This document shows, piece by piece, positions 28,042 to 36,912 of a DNA stretch of 64,000 nt. The notes under the pieces were generated by a model. That model was given only the letters and a program-made list of their open reading frames with translations. It searched no databases and was not told the origin of the DNA. The stretch's first letter is position 1, and each line of letters starts with the position of its first letter. The position numbers were made by a program, and so were the translations under genes. This stretch comes from Saccharomonospora sp. CUA-673. Lineage in GTDB: Bacteria > Actinomycetota > Actinomycetes > Mycobacteriales > Pseudonocardiaceae. The stretch spans positions 1 to 64,000 of the forward strand of contig NZ_MKKE01000015.1 in assembly GCF_001942305.1 (NCBI RefSeq), in the 5' to 3' direction.

Positions 28042-28240
28042 GGCCAGCAGGTCTTCGGACTCGGGGTCGTCCGGCCGGAACGCCTTCCCGGGCGCCGCGC
28101 GGGCGTCCAGTGGCTCACCAGGTCAGAGCTGGCGTTGTCCCGGCCGTCGCCCTTACCGCTGCGCGTCAGTTCCGGATTCGCACCGGATTCCCTGACCCAC
28201 GTGCGTGGGTGCGACTGGCCGCTCGCGACGCTACCACCGC
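28042..28240 (-). promoter_or_regulatory. Cobalamin riboswitch
   Basis: Read on the minus strand the leader contains the conserved cobalamin aptamer blocks in order: GGGAATCCGGTGCGAATCC with CTGACGCGCAGCGGT after it (about 28158-28195), GCCACTGG (near 28110) and the terminal B12 box AGTCCGAAGACCTGC (28047-28061). It lies between the mshD stop and btuF on the same strand. Such aptamers bind adenosylcobalamin and switch off downstream expression, so the btu operon should be repressed when B12 is plentiful. Confidence 0.93.
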
Positions 28241-28269
28241 GCTCGCCGTCGGAGGCCGTTCGTGACAGC

Positions 28270-29190
28270 TCACACGGTGTCGGCGGTGCCGTACTGGACG
28301 TCGACCTCGTAGGGCGTGAAACCGAGCCGCCGGTAGACGGCCACGGCGGGTTCGTTGTCGCCCTCGACGTAGAGGATCACCTGCTCGAGACCGCGTTCGC
28401 GCAGGTGACGCAGGCCCGCGAGGGTCAGCGCGCGGCCGAGCCCGCCGCCCTGCGCGGCCGGGTCGACGCCCACGACGTACACCTCGCCGGCCGCCTTGCC
28501 GCCGAACTTCGCCGGGTTCGGCGGGTGGACCTTCGTCCAGTGGAAGCCGATGACCGTGCCGTCGCGTTCGGCGAGGAACAGCCCGTCGGGGTCGAACCAC
28601 GACTCGGACTCGGTCGCGGTCAGCTCGGCCACGGTGAGTGCGCCCTGCTCGGGGTGCCAGTCGAAGGCCTTGGCGTTGACGTCGATCAGCGCCTGTTCGT
28701 CGACGCCGGGCCGGAACGTGCGCAGCGTGACGCCGTCGGGCAGCGTCGGCTCGGGCCAGTCCGCACCCTCGACGTCGACGTGCATGATCAGCAGCTCGCG
28801 CGCACGGGCGAGCCCGAACCGCTCGGCCAACGTCGCCGCACCCGCCTGGTCGCCGTGCGCCCAGAGGCGCAGGTTGCGCGGGTACTCGGCCAGCAGCGCC
28901 TCCCCGAGCGCGCCGCCGAGACCGGTGAGCCGATGGTCGGGGTGGATGACGAGCTCGGCGACCTTCCTGCCGAACGAGTCCCCGCCGACGTCGACGTGCG
29001 CGACGCCCACGACCCGGTCGCCGGCCGTGGCCAGCAGCATCCGGCCGCCGTCGAACTCGCCCGGCAGTGGTCCGCCGGGTTCGATCTCGGGCTTGCCGTC
29101 GATGTCCCGGGCGGCGGTCAGCAGCGCGTGCACCGCGGCGGTGCGCGCCTCACCGAGGTCCGCGACCTTGTCGACCCATTCCAGCTCCAT
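28270..29190 (-). CDS. mshD: Mycothiol synthase
   Basis: A 306-residue protein with two GNAT acetyltransferase domains. The C-terminal domain has the acetyl-CoA motif VGVDPAAQGGGLGRALTLAG and ends with LYVEGDNEPAVAVYRRLGF and the diagnostic HWTKVH segment upstream. The N-terminal domain (HPDHRLTGLGGALGEALL) is degenerate. MshD acetylates Cys-GlcN-Ins to give mycothiol, the main thiol of actinobacteria. It follows glnR by 49 bases on the same strand, the order seen in mycobacteria. Confidence 0.95.
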   Translation of the reverse strand: MELEWVDKVADLGEARTAAVHALLTAARDIDGKPEIEPGGPLPGEFDGGRMLLATAGDRVVGVAHVDVGGDSFGRKVAELVIHPDHRLTGLGGALGEALLAEYPRNLRLWAHGDQAGAATLAERFGLARARELLIMHVDVEGADWPEPTLPDGVTLRTFRPGVDEQALIDVNAKAFDWHPEQGALTVAELTATESESWFDPDGLFLAERDGTVIGFHWTKVHPPNPAKFGGKAAGEVYVVGVDPAAQGGGLGRALTLAGLRHLRERGLEQVILYVEGDNEPAVAVYRRLGFTPYEVDVQYGTADTV

Positions 29191-29239
29191 GTCCGCCAGG
29201 CTAATGCGGGGCGCGGCTGCGGGGTCGGCCGATTCGGTG

Positions 29240-30025
29240 TCAGCGCCCGGAGTACTCGCCGACGTCGTCGGACTCGGCGAAGGTGAGGCCGGCGGGCGAG
29301 GCGGGCCCTCCTGCGCCGGGGTTGCCTCCTTTGGTCGGACCGCTCGACTTCGCCGGGCGTTCGAACTTGTAGCCGACGTTGCGGACGGTGCCGATCATCT
29401 GCTCGTGCTCGGGGCCGAGCTTGGCGCGCAACCGTCGCACGTGGACGTCGACCGTCCGGGTGCCGCCGAAGAAGTCGTAACCCCACACCTCCTGCAGCAG
29501 CTGGGCGCGCGTGAAGACACGGCCCGCGTGCTGGGCGAGGTACTTGAGGAGCTCGAACTCCTTGTAGGTCAGTTCGAGGGTGCGCTTGCGCAGGCGCGCG
29601 GTGTAGGTGGCCTCGTCGATCACGAGATCGCCGACGCGCAGCTCGGCGTCGACCTGCGGGGTGCCGCCGTCGCGGGTGGTCGCCAGGCGCAGCCGTGCGT
29701 CGACCTCGGCCGGGCCGGCGGTGGGCAGCAGGATGTCGTCGGTGCGCCACTCGGAGCTGACCGCGACCAGTCCGCCCTCGCCGACGACGGCGATGACCGG
29801 GGTCGTGGCGTCCTCGTCGCCCGCGCCCTTGAGCAGCCGGCTCAGGCTCTTGGCCGAGGCCAGGTCGCTTCTCGCGTCGAGCAGGATGACGTCCCGGTGC
29901 CCTGCGTCCAGCAACGCGGTGACCTCGGGAGCGCGCACGCGTACCGTGTGCGGCAGCAGGTCGAGAGCAGGAAGCACCGAGGTGGCGTCGGATTCCGCAG
30001 TGAGTACCAGCAAGTCCAGGCTCAT
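29240..30025 (-). CDS. glnR: GlnR-type nitrogen regulator (OmpR-like)
   Basis: A 261-residue orphan response regulator. The receiver domain (residues 1-110) lacks the usual acidic pocket pattern but has [20 protein letters not shown] and ILLDARSD; the winged-helix effector is typical OmpR type ([53 protein letters not shown]). The similarity to mycobacterial GlnR, and its place beside mshD, make nitrogen control the likely role. It binds DNA without a partner kinase nearby. ATG 30025 ([11 protein letters not shown]) is preferred over an upstream in-frame ATG at 30133. Confidence 0.9.
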   Translation of the reverse strand: MSLDLLVLTAESDATSVLPALDLLPHTVRVRAPEVTALLDAGHRDVILLDARSDLASAKSLSRLLKGAGDEDATTPVIAVVGEGGLVAVSSEWRTDDILLPTAGPAEVDARLRLATTRDGGTPQVDAELRVGDLVIDEATYTARLRKRTLELTYKEFELLKYLAQHAGRVFTRAQLLQEVWGYDFFGGTRTVDVHVRRLRAKLGPEHEQMIGTVRNVGYKFERPAKSSGPTKGGNPGAGGPASPAGLTFAESDDVGEYSGR

Positions 30026-30265
30026 CGCCACCGCCTCACAGTTTTCGATCGCCTCGAGGACACCCCGGGCAGGTCTTCGGTGACAATAACCCCACCGGGA
30101 CGTAGGTGTCTGCGGCCGTGAAACCGGCATCACACAATGGGGAGTTCACGATCCGGTTACCCGCCCATCCCCGGCCGGTCGGCCGCCGGCCCCCGGTTAC
30201 CCCTAGAGTCCCCTGCTCAGAGCCCCGTACGCGCTGAGCCGAACAGAAGCCGAGTGAGACCCGCC

Positions 30266-31195
30266 GTGAGTGACCCCGTGTCCCAGCAGCCCCAGCCGTC
30301 CAAGCGCCGTTCCGGACGACGCGTGCGCCGGATCATCACGGTTCTGGTGCTGGTCGTCGGCGTGCTCGTCGCCGTCGACTTCGGCGCCGCGACGTTCGCC
30401 GAGCACACCGTCTCCCAGCAGGGCAAGGACCAGTTGGGCGTCGAGAACGCCCCCGAGGTCGGCATCCACGGCTTCCCGTTCCTCACCCAGGCCATCGGCG
30501 GCAACTACGGCCGCATCACGGTGGAGGCCAAGTCGGTGCCGGTGCAGGACATGCTGCGTGACGTCGACGTCAAGGCCGAGTTGCGCGACGTCGACGCTCC
30601 GCTGACCGACCTGACCGAGGGCAATGTCGACAACGTCAACATCGGCGAGGTCGACGGCGAGGTGACGCTCAAGGCCAGCGACATCAACCAGATCAGCCCC
30701 CTCGACAACATCGAGGACCTGCGGATCGCGCCGTCCAGCGAGGCGTACGTGCGTCACGGCGACGGCGCGGGCGCCCAGGCGCAGGAGACCGACGGCGACG
30801 ACTCCGCCAACACCGGCGGCGACTCGAACGGCGAGAACGGTGAGGTCGGCGCCGACGGCGAGGACAACGACGACGCCTCGGCCGGCATCCGGCTGTCCGG
30901 CAAGGTGAAGCTCGCCGGCCAGGAGTTGGAGATCTACGCGTTCGCCATGATCCGCCTGTCCGGCACGACCGTCGAGATCACGCCGCAGCGCCTGCAGTTC
31001 GGGAATGACCGCGAGACGACGGTTGTTCCCCAGGCTGTGCAGCAGCAGCTGCTGCCGAGCTTCGAGGCCGACATCAACACCGGCGACCTGCCGTTCACGG
31101 TGACCCCGACCGGTGTCGAGGTCGGCAACGACAGCATCACGGTGAAGGGCAACGCGAAGGACGTCGTCTTCGGGGACGCGGCGATCACGCGGTAG
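30266..31195 (+). CDS. LmeA-like phospholipid-binding protein (DUF2993)
   Basis: A 309-residue envelope protein. A basic N-terminus is followed by a membrane helix or uncleaved signal (IITVLVLVVGVLVAVDFGAA), then the DUF2993 domain (GIHGFPFLTQAIGGNYGRIT, later TPQRLQFGNDR and LPFTVTPTGVEV). An acidic Gly/Asp/Asn insert (about residues 170-205) is unusual. The mycobacterial relative in the same position beside glnR, LmeA (Rv0817c), binds phosphoinositides and supports lipomannan mannan elongation. GTG 30266 is the first start in good frame context after the divergent promoter region. Confidence 0.82.
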   Translation: MSDPVSQQPQPSKRRSGRRVRRIITVLVLVVGVLVAVDFGAATFAEHTVSQQGKDQLGVENAPEVGIHGFPFLTQAIGGNYGRITVEAKSVPVQDMLRDVDVKAELRDVDAPLTDLTEGNVDNVNIGEVDGEVTLKASDINQISPLDNIEDLRIAPSSEAYVRHGDGAGAQAQETDGDDSANTGGDSNGENGEVGADGEDNDDASAGIRLSGKVKLAGQELEIYAFAMIRLSGTTVEITPQRLQFGNDRETTVVPQAVQQQLLPSFEADINTGDLPFTVTPTGVEVGNDSITVKGNAKDVVFGDAAITR

Positions 31196-31223
31196 CCCGC
31201 GGGCGAGGCAGGCAGGAGGGCTC

Positions 31224-31697
31224 GTGACGGGACAGTGGGGCCTCATCGCGGCCCTGGTCACCGTGGTGGCCGCCGTGGGCGTGGGCCTGCTGCTGCGTGC
31301 GCGCAACGGGAGGGTACGGATGACCGCGACCTCGACGACCGGGACGACGCCGACGACCGTGCCGGCCTCCGACGTTCCCGCCGAGGTGCGCGGGGCGCTG
31401 GCCGAGGGGTCGGTGACGCTCGTGCAGATCTCGACGACCTTCTGCGCGCCCTGCCGGCACACGCGGGCCCTGCTCGGTCACGTCGCCGAACACACTCCCG
31501 GCCTGCACCACGTCGACCTCGACGTCACCGACAAACCCGAGATCGCGCGCGATCTCGGCGTGCTGCGCACGCCCACCACGATCGCCTACTCGGCCACCGG
31601 GGCCGAACTGCTCAGGGTGTCCGGGGTGCCGAGCAAGGATGCGCTGCTCGACGCCCTCGAACCGGCCCTGGCCGAGACGTCTCGTCCCACAGACTGA
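31224..31697 (+). CDS. Membrane-anchored thioredoxin-like protein (ThiX type)
   Basis: A 157-residue protein with an N-terminal hydrophobic anchor (LIAALVTVVAAVGVGLLLRA) and a thioredoxin fold with the active site TTFCAPCRHTRALL and the cis-proline region LRTPTTIAY. The CAPC active site differs from the usual CGPC. In mycobacteria the equivalent gene (thiX) also sits between the lmeA and cysA homologues, so a redox role in sulfur metabolism is plausible. Confidence 0.87.
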   Translation: MTGQWGLIAALVTVVAAVGVGLLLRARNGRVRMTATSTTGTTPTTVPASDVPAEVRGALAEGSVTLVQISTTFCAPCRHTRALLGHVAEHTPGLHHVDLDVTDKPEIARDLGVLRTPTTIAYSATGAELLRVSGVPSKDALLDALEPALAETSRPTD

Positions 31698-31792
31698 ACA
31701 CGGTTCCCGCGCCGAGGGAGCCTGAGTAGGCTCGGCGACACCTGATCGACCACCGCCGGCGCCGACCCGGGCCGGCGATTCCAGGAGGTGTC

Positions 31793-32230
31793 ATGTCCGC
31801 CCCGCAGCAGGTCGATCCGCGCGGTCCCCGGTTCGCCGCGGCCGTCACGTCGGCCGTGCTGGTGATCGTGCTGGCCACCGGGTGGTGGCCGCTGCTGGCG
31901 GCCCAGACGGTGGTGTTCGCGATCGGTGCGTTCGTGGGGCTGCGGCCCGCCCCGTACGCGGTGCTGTACCGGGTGCTCGTGGCGCCGCGGTTGCAGCCGA
32001 CCGACGAACGCGAGGACGTCGCACCCCTCCGGTTCGCCCAGGCGGTGGGATTCGCGTTCGCGCTGGTGGGAACCATCGGGTATGCCAGTGGCGTGCTCGC
32101 GCTCGGCGTCGTCGCCACGGCCCTCGCACTGTTCGCCGCGTTGCTCAACGCGGTGTTCAACTTCTGCCTGGGCTGTGAGATGTACCTGCTGGCCAAACGG
32201 TTCGCGCCGCGAGCGGGCAGTGCTTCCTAG
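31793..32230 (+). CDS. DUF4395 membrane protein
   Basis: A 145-residue protein with four hydrophobic helices and the DUF4395 features VDPRGPRFAAAVTSAVL at the start and NAVFNFCLGCEMYLLAKR near the end, where a CxxC pair lies at the membrane edge. Proteins of this family are found next to thioredoxins and sulfurtransferases; the cysteine pair suggests a link to thiol or persulfide transfer, but the role is not known. ATG 31793 follows CCAGGAGGTGTC, a strong ribosome site. Confidence 0.85.
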   Translation: MSAPQQVDPRGPRFAAAVTSAVLVIVLATGWWPLLAAQTVVFAIGAFVGLRPAPYAVLYRVLVAPRLQPTDEREDVAPLRFAQAVGFAFALVGTIGYASGVLALGVVATALALFAALLNAVFNFCLGCEMYLLAKRFAPRAGSAS

Positions 32231-32323
32231 AGCACCTTCCTGGACAACACCCGAGCACACGACACACAAGGCAGCAGGCCGGAAGACAAGGCCACCGAGA
32301 AAGAAGAAAGAGAGTGCCGCTCC

Positions 32324-33168
32324 ATGAGCCGTGAAGACGTCCTGGTCACAACGCAGTGGGCCGAGGAGAACCTCGACACCTCCGGTGTCGTGTTCGCCGA
32401 GGTCGACGAGGACACGACCGCGTACGACGGTGGCCACATCCGCGGCGCCGTGAAGATCGACTGGAAGAACGAGCTGCAGGACCCGGTTCGTCGCGACTTC
32501 GTCGACAAGGCCGGTTTCGAGAAGCTGCTGTCGTCGAAGGGCATCTCGAACGATGACCTGGTGATCCTCTACGGCGGCAACAACAACTGGTTCGCCGCGT
32601 ACGCGTACTGGTACTTCAAGCTCTACGGCCACGACAAGGTCAAGCTGCTCGACGGCGGCCGCAAGAAGTGGGAGCTGGACGGCCGCGAGCTCGTCAAGGA
32701 CGTGCCGGAGCGCGCCACCACGACCTACCAGGCCAGCGACCAGGACCTGAACCTGCGCGCCTTCCGCGACGAGGTCGTCGACGCGATCAACACGAAGAAC
32801 CTGGTCGACGTGCGTTCGCCCGACGAGTTCTCCGGCAAGCTGCTCGCTCCGGCGCACCTGCCGCAGGAGTCGGCGCAGCGCGGCGGCCACATCCCGTCGC
32901 GCTGAACGTGCCGTGGGCGCAGACCGCCAACGAGGACGGCACGTTCAAGACGGCCGAGGAGCTCAAGGAGCTCTACGAGGAGGCCGGCCTCGACACGTCG
33001 AAGGCCACCATCGCCTACTGCCGCATCGGCGAGCGCTCCAGCCACACGTGGTTCGCGCTGCGCGAGCTGATGGGCCTGCAGGACGTGAAGAACTACGACG
33101 GCTCGTGGACCGAGTACGGCTCGCTGGTCGGCGTCCCGGTCGAGACCGGCGCGAACGAAGGGAAGTGA
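32324..33168 (+). CDS. cysA: Thiosulfate sulfurtransferase (frameshifted)
   Basis: A two-domain rhodanese that moves sulfur from thiosulfate to cyanide or thiol acceptors. Domain 1: [20 protein letters not shown]; linker [16 protein letters not shown]; domain 2: [13 protein letters not shown] and [12 protein letters not shown]. The break near 32897 falls inside the HIPSALNVP segment and one added base repairs it. The catalytic loop in the second part is intact ([16 protein letters not shown], active Cys), giving ~281 residues, the normal length. It is followed 1 base later by the DUF1416 gene, the arrangement of cysA2-sseC2 in mycobacteria. Confidence 0.9.
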
Positions 33169-33169
33169 C

Positions 33170-33472
33170 ATGTCGGACGGTTGCGGCGCTCCCGCGCAGA
33201 CCGCTGTGGTGACCGGTGAGGACACCGGCGACCAGGTCGTCGTCGCGGGCAAGGTGACAGGTGCCGAGGGCGCTCTCGGCGGTGCGTACGTGCGGCTGCT
33301 CAACGCCGACGGCGAGTTCGTCGGCGAGGTGCAGGCCTCCCCGGAGGGCGACTTCCGGTTCTACGCCGCGCCCGGCTCGTGGACGGTCCGCGCCCTGCAC
33401 CGCACGGGCAACGGCGAAGCCGCGGTCTCCGCGGAAGGCCCCGGCCTCCACCAGGTATCCATCACCGTCTGA
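33170..33472 (+). CDS. sseC: DUF1416 protein (SseC type)
   Basis: A 100-residue protein beginning MSDGCGAPAQ and continuing as a transthyretin-like beta domain (VVAGKVTGAEGALGGAYVRL, FRFYAAPGSWTVRAL). It is invariably found beside the thiosulfate sulfurtransferase in actinobacteria, here one base after it, so the two are translationally coupled. A role in sulfur transfer is inferred from that pairing; the biochemical function is unknown. Confidence 0.9.
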   Translation: MSDGCGAPAQTAVVTGEDTGDQVVVAGKVTGAEGALGGAYVRLLNADGEFVGEVQASPEGDFRFYAAPGSWTVRALHRTGNGEAAVSAEGPGLHQVSITV

Positions 33473-33488
33473 TTTTCCTGCTCCCGAG

Positions 33489-33540
33489 GCCCCTTGGTCG
33501 CGTTAGGCGCAACCAAGGCCCTCGGTTGCGTTAGGCGCCT
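33489..33540. terminator. Hairpin with duplicated GTTAGGCGC motif after the sulfur operon
   Basis: CCTTGGT (33492-33498) pairs with ACCAAGG (33512-33518) around a loop containing CGTTAGGCGC. The same loop motif is repeated at 33526-33538 (TTGCGTTAGGCGC) with CCTCGGT before it, a second, broken copy. It lies 19 bases after the last stop codon of the operon and probably acts as its terminator. Confidence 0.55.
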
Positions 33541-33554
33541 CCATCCACGGCGAG

Positions 33555-33595
33555 TTGTCCACAGAAATGTGGACAACCACAGACCCTGTGGATAA
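33555..33595. promoter_or_regulatory. Cluster of three DnaA-box sequences
   Basis: TTGTCCACA (33555-33563), its complement TGTGGACAA (33568-33576) and TGTGGATAA (33587-33595) lie within 41 bases; the first two form a perfect 10-bp inverted repeat with a GAAA loop. These match the actinobacterial DnaA-box consensus. No origin genes are near, so a DnaA-titration or regulatory site, or a stem-loop, is more likely than oriC. Confidence 0.5.
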
Positions 33596-33683
33596 CTCAC
33601 GTTCGGCGCAATTGAGTTGTGGGTGCGGTGGTGAGGCGGGAGCATCGGGGGCCTGTCCGGTTTCGGCACGCCTGGGAGATGAC

Positions 33684-34657
33684 ATGACCGGCACTCGGAA
33701 GACCCTTGCTCTGGTGGCCGGCACGGCCCTGGCCTGCGGCCTCGCGCCGACCGCAGCGACCGCCGCACCCGCGCCCACCCACACCACCACCGCACCCGCA
33801 TCCGCACAGGCGATCTCGTGCGAGACCGAAATGGGCAGCGATCCGTTCTATCCCGGGGAATCGGCGTCGGAGATCTACGACGAGCGCTACTCGCAGGGCG
33901 CCGAGATCCCGCACCTCGACGACGACTTCACCCCGCAGGGCCTCGGCCACTGGGCGGACTGGGACGGCAGCGGTACGAACCTGTTGCTGGTCACCGCCTA
34001 TCAGGACGGTGCCGACGCGCGCATCCACGGCATCGAGGCCGACTCGGGCGAGCACGTCGGCTCGGTCGCCATCGCCGGCGCACACGTGGGCGGGCTCGCG
34101 GTGGTCGACGACTGGGCGTTCGTGTCGGGCCGCGGTTCCGACCGGATCCGCAAGTACGACCTCGACGAACTCGGCGATGCGTTGCAGGCCGGCGGCACCC
34201 CGTACCTCACGCAGGTCGGCGAGGCGCAGGAGGTGCCGGCGGCCTCGTTCCTCGGCACCGACGGCACGACGCTGTACTCCGGCAAGTTCAACGACGTCGA
34301 CCGCGACGTCATGCACGCCTTCTCGGTCGCTGCCGACGGCACGCTGACCCAGGGCACCGAGTACGAGTGCCGATGAAGACGCAGGGCATGACGGTCGCCG
34401 ACGGCACGTTCATCTACAGCACCTCGTACGGCCGCACCAACCGCAGCAACATCTACACGGTCGACGAGGGCGCCACCGAGATCGACCCGACGGCCCGGTG
34501 CTACCGCGCGCCCAGCATGACCCAGGGCATCACCGACCACAATGGACGGCTGTACGTGCTGAACGAGTCGGGTGCGGCGAAGTTCGCCGATCCTCCGCCC
34601 CGCAACGACGTCCGCCACGTGCACGAGGCCGACGTCGCCGACGCGGTCGACTTCTGA
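33684..34657 (+). CDS. Secreted protein of unknown function, beta-propeller-like (frameshifted)
   Basis: An exported protein of about 324 residues. The signal peptide is TRKTLALVAGTALACGLAPT ending at ATAA. The mature part contains repeated strand-turn segments typical of a beta-propeller or quinoprotein-like fold: NLLLVTAYQDG, GGLAVVDDWAFVSG, ADGTFIYSTSYGR, ITDHNGRLYVLNESG. I cannot name a substrate. The frame changes near 34368 (GTEYE/VPMKTQGMTV), repaired by one added G. It stands alone, convergent with the SorC-type regulator 23 bases away. Confidence 0.75.
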
Positions 34658-34680
34658 CCCCCGGCCGACGAGCGTCCGGT

Positions 34681-35654
34681 TCAGGCGAGTTCGACGAGGC
34701 GTTGCGCGGCGCCGGCGTCGGTGATCAGGGTGTTGACCATGCCGGACCGGAGGACCGCGGCGATGGCGTCGGCCTTCTCCTCGCCGCCGCCGAGTGCGAT
34801 CACCTCGGGCACCCGCTTGAGCTCGGGGACGCTGATCGCCAGCACGTGATGCCCCTGGTCGCCGGACAGCTCGTTGCCGTCGGCGTCGAACAGCCGCGCC
34901 GCGACCTCGGCGATCGCGCCCTTGCGGGCCAACGCCTCCCGTTGCTGCTCGCCGAGCACGTTGTACACAGTGGACTGACCGGAGCGCCACGCGCCGATGC
35001 TGACCACCGCGGTCGTGATGCGCGAGAATCGCTCGAACGCCTCGGCGATCCCCGGCTGCTGGCGCAACGTGTGCGCGGTGCGGTGGTCCGGCAGCACGAG
35101 AGGGCCGAACACGGGGAACGCCTCGCCGCCCGAGACCGCCGCGATCTGCCGCACCGTCTCCACCGACCGGTCGGCCGAATGTTCGCGTGCGTCGATCCGC
35201 GACGAGACCCCGCACAGCTGCACCACGGGGCACCGCGCGAGGCTCCGCAGCGAGTTCGTCATCGCGTTCACCGTGCGGGCCCACACCACGCCGAGCACGT
35301 CGTCCTCGGTGACGATCTCGGTGAGCAGGTCGGCCGTCATCGCGCCGATCCGCTTCCTGAGCTCGATCTCCGTGCTTCCTGCTCGTTCGAGCACGAGGGC
35401 ACGGCGCAGGCCGTACGCCTGCGCGACCTCGTCCGACAACGTCGCTCGAGCGGCAGCGGCAGGTCGAACTCGACCCGCACCAATCCGCTGGCCAAGGCGT
35501 TGTCCAGGATGCGCGCCACCTTGAAGCGGCTGATCCCGAACTCCTCCGCGATCTCGAGTTTGGACGCCCCCTGCACATAGAACCGCCGGCCGATCGCCGC
35601 GGCCTGCAGGAGCGCGGCCGGTCCGGACGGGCCACGTCGTCGATTGGTGCTCAT
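34681..35654 (-). CDS. SorC/DeoR-type sugar-binding transcriptional regulator (frameshifted)
   Basis: A regulator of about 324 residues. The N-terminal helix-turn-helix reads YVQGASKLEIAEEFGISRFK (about residues 26-45), and the rest is a SorC sugar-phosphate-binding domain (DVLGVVWARTVNAMTNSL, VVQLCGVSS, then LGGGEEKADAIAAVLRSGMV at the end). The frame changes near 35446 (LPLPLE/ATLSDEV) and one added base repairs it. It is divergent from the polyol operon. A perfect palindrome overlaps its start codon and a near-identical one lies 108 bases further out, so it probably represses itself and the operon until a pathway sugar phosphate binds. Confidence 0.88.
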
Positions 35655-35661
35655 ATGAGCA
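35648..35661. promoter_or_regulatory. Palindromic operator O1, over the regulator start codon
   Basis: TGCTCATATGAGCA is a perfect 14-bp palindrome that includes the start codon of the SorC-type gene (35652-35654). It shares both 6-base arms with the palindrome at 35769-35782, indicating a common binding protein and autoregulation. Confidence 0.7.
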
Positions 35662-35768
35662 ATCTATCGCGAAGTTCGCATGGAAACATTGACTTAACCG
35701 ACCTCCCGAGCCTTGAATGCACCTGTCAGTCAGTACCCAGGCAGTGAGTCTTGGACAGTGAGCGGAGT

Positions 35769-35782
35769 TGCTCAGCTGAGCA
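35769..35782. promoter_or_regulatory. Palindromic operator O2, before the polyol operon
   Basis: TGCTCAGCTGAGCA has the same arms as O1 (TGCTCA-N2-TGAGCA). It lies about 128 bases before the dehydrogenase start, in the divergent promoter region, and is the likely control site for the whole operon. Confidence 0.7.
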
Positions 35783-35909
35783 TCGCATCCGCATCGGCCG
35801 AGTGGAAGAACTCGGCCGGGTGGACAGGTGAGCGCTCCCCGTGAGCGCTCCGGCGAGCACGCCTCACCCGCAGAGCACTGTCGCTCGAGCATCAGGAGGG
35901 TGGCGCCTC

Positions 35910-36912
35910 ATGCGAGCGCGATCATCGATACGCCGGGCTCGGTCCGCGTCGGCGACGTCCCCGATCCCACACCCCGTGACCGCGACGTCGTCGTGCGCGT
36001 GGGCGCGTGCGGCATCTGCGGGACGGACCTGCACATCGCCGACGGCCACTTCCCGCCGTCGCCGTATCCCATCGTCCCCGGACACGAGTTCGCCGGCGAG
36101 ATCGTCGAGGTGGGCGCGAACGCGCCCGGCGGCTTCGTCGTCGGCGACCGCGTCGCGGTCGACCCGTCGTTGTTCTGCGGCTACTGCGGTCCGTGCCGCG
36201 CCGGCCACGGGAACCTGTGTGCCAACTGGGGCGCCACGGGGGACACGGTCGACGGTGCATTCGCCGAGTACGTCGCCGTGCCCGCCGACACCTGTTACCG
36301 CATGCCCGACGGCATGACGTTCCAAGAGGGGGCGCTCGTCGAGCCCGTGTCGTGCGCGGTGCACGCGTCCGGCGCATCGGCGTCGAGGCGGGCGAACGGT
36401 TCCTCGTGCTCGGCGCGGGCACGATGGGCCTGATCCTGCAGCAGCTGCTGCAGCGCGCGGGCGCCGCGGTGACGATGGTCGACCGCAACCCCGACCGGCT
36501 CGCCCGGCCCCGCGAACTCGGCGCCGAGGCCGTCGTCGGCGACGTCGCGGAACTCGACGACGAGAAGTTCGACGCCGCCGTCGACTGCACCGGCGCCGCG
36601 CCGGCGATCGAGGCCGCGTTCGACTCGCTGCGCCGCGGCGGACGACTGCTCGTCTTCGGCGTCGCGCCCGAGGAGGCGCGCGTATCGCTGTCGCCGTTCC
36701 GCATCTACAACGACGAGATCACCATCGTCGGCTCGATGGCGGTGCTGCACAGCTACGGCGCCGCGCTCAACCTCGTCGCCACCGGCGCCATCGACACGAC
36801 GTCGCTGCTCACCGAGAGCCTCCCGCTCGAACGGTTCCCCGAGGCGCTGGAGTTGATGCGCAGCGGCAAGGGACTGAAGACGCAGGTGCTGCCCGGAGGC
36901 GGCGATGCCTAA
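35910..36912 (+). CDS. Zinc-dependent polyol/alcohol dehydrogenase (two frameshifts)
   Basis: A medium-chain dehydrogenase of about 335 residues. Catalytic zinc site: VGACGICGTDLHIADGHFP, then PGHEFAGEIVEVG; structural zinc loop CGYCGPCRAGHGNLC; NAD(P) site VLGAGTMGLILQQLL with MVDRNPDRL at the end of strand 2 (acidic, so NAD is likely). It probably oxidises a sugar alcohol such as xylitol or arabitol to a ketose for the kinase encoded downstream. ATG 35910 has a ribosome site AGGAGGG nine bases upstream, but reaches the conserved SAIIDTPGSVRVGDV frame only after a break near 35918; a second break lies near 36366. Each needs one added base. Confidence 0.87.

Noticed and set aside
33555-33595. 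Chromosomal replication origin
   Set aside because: Only three boxes and no dnaA, dnaN, gyrB or parAB genes nearby.
35828-35909. Upstream in-frame GTG (35828 or 35900) as the dehydrogenase start
   Set aside because: The ribosome site AGGAGGG is correctly spaced only for ATG 35910; the upstream sequence overlaps the operator region.
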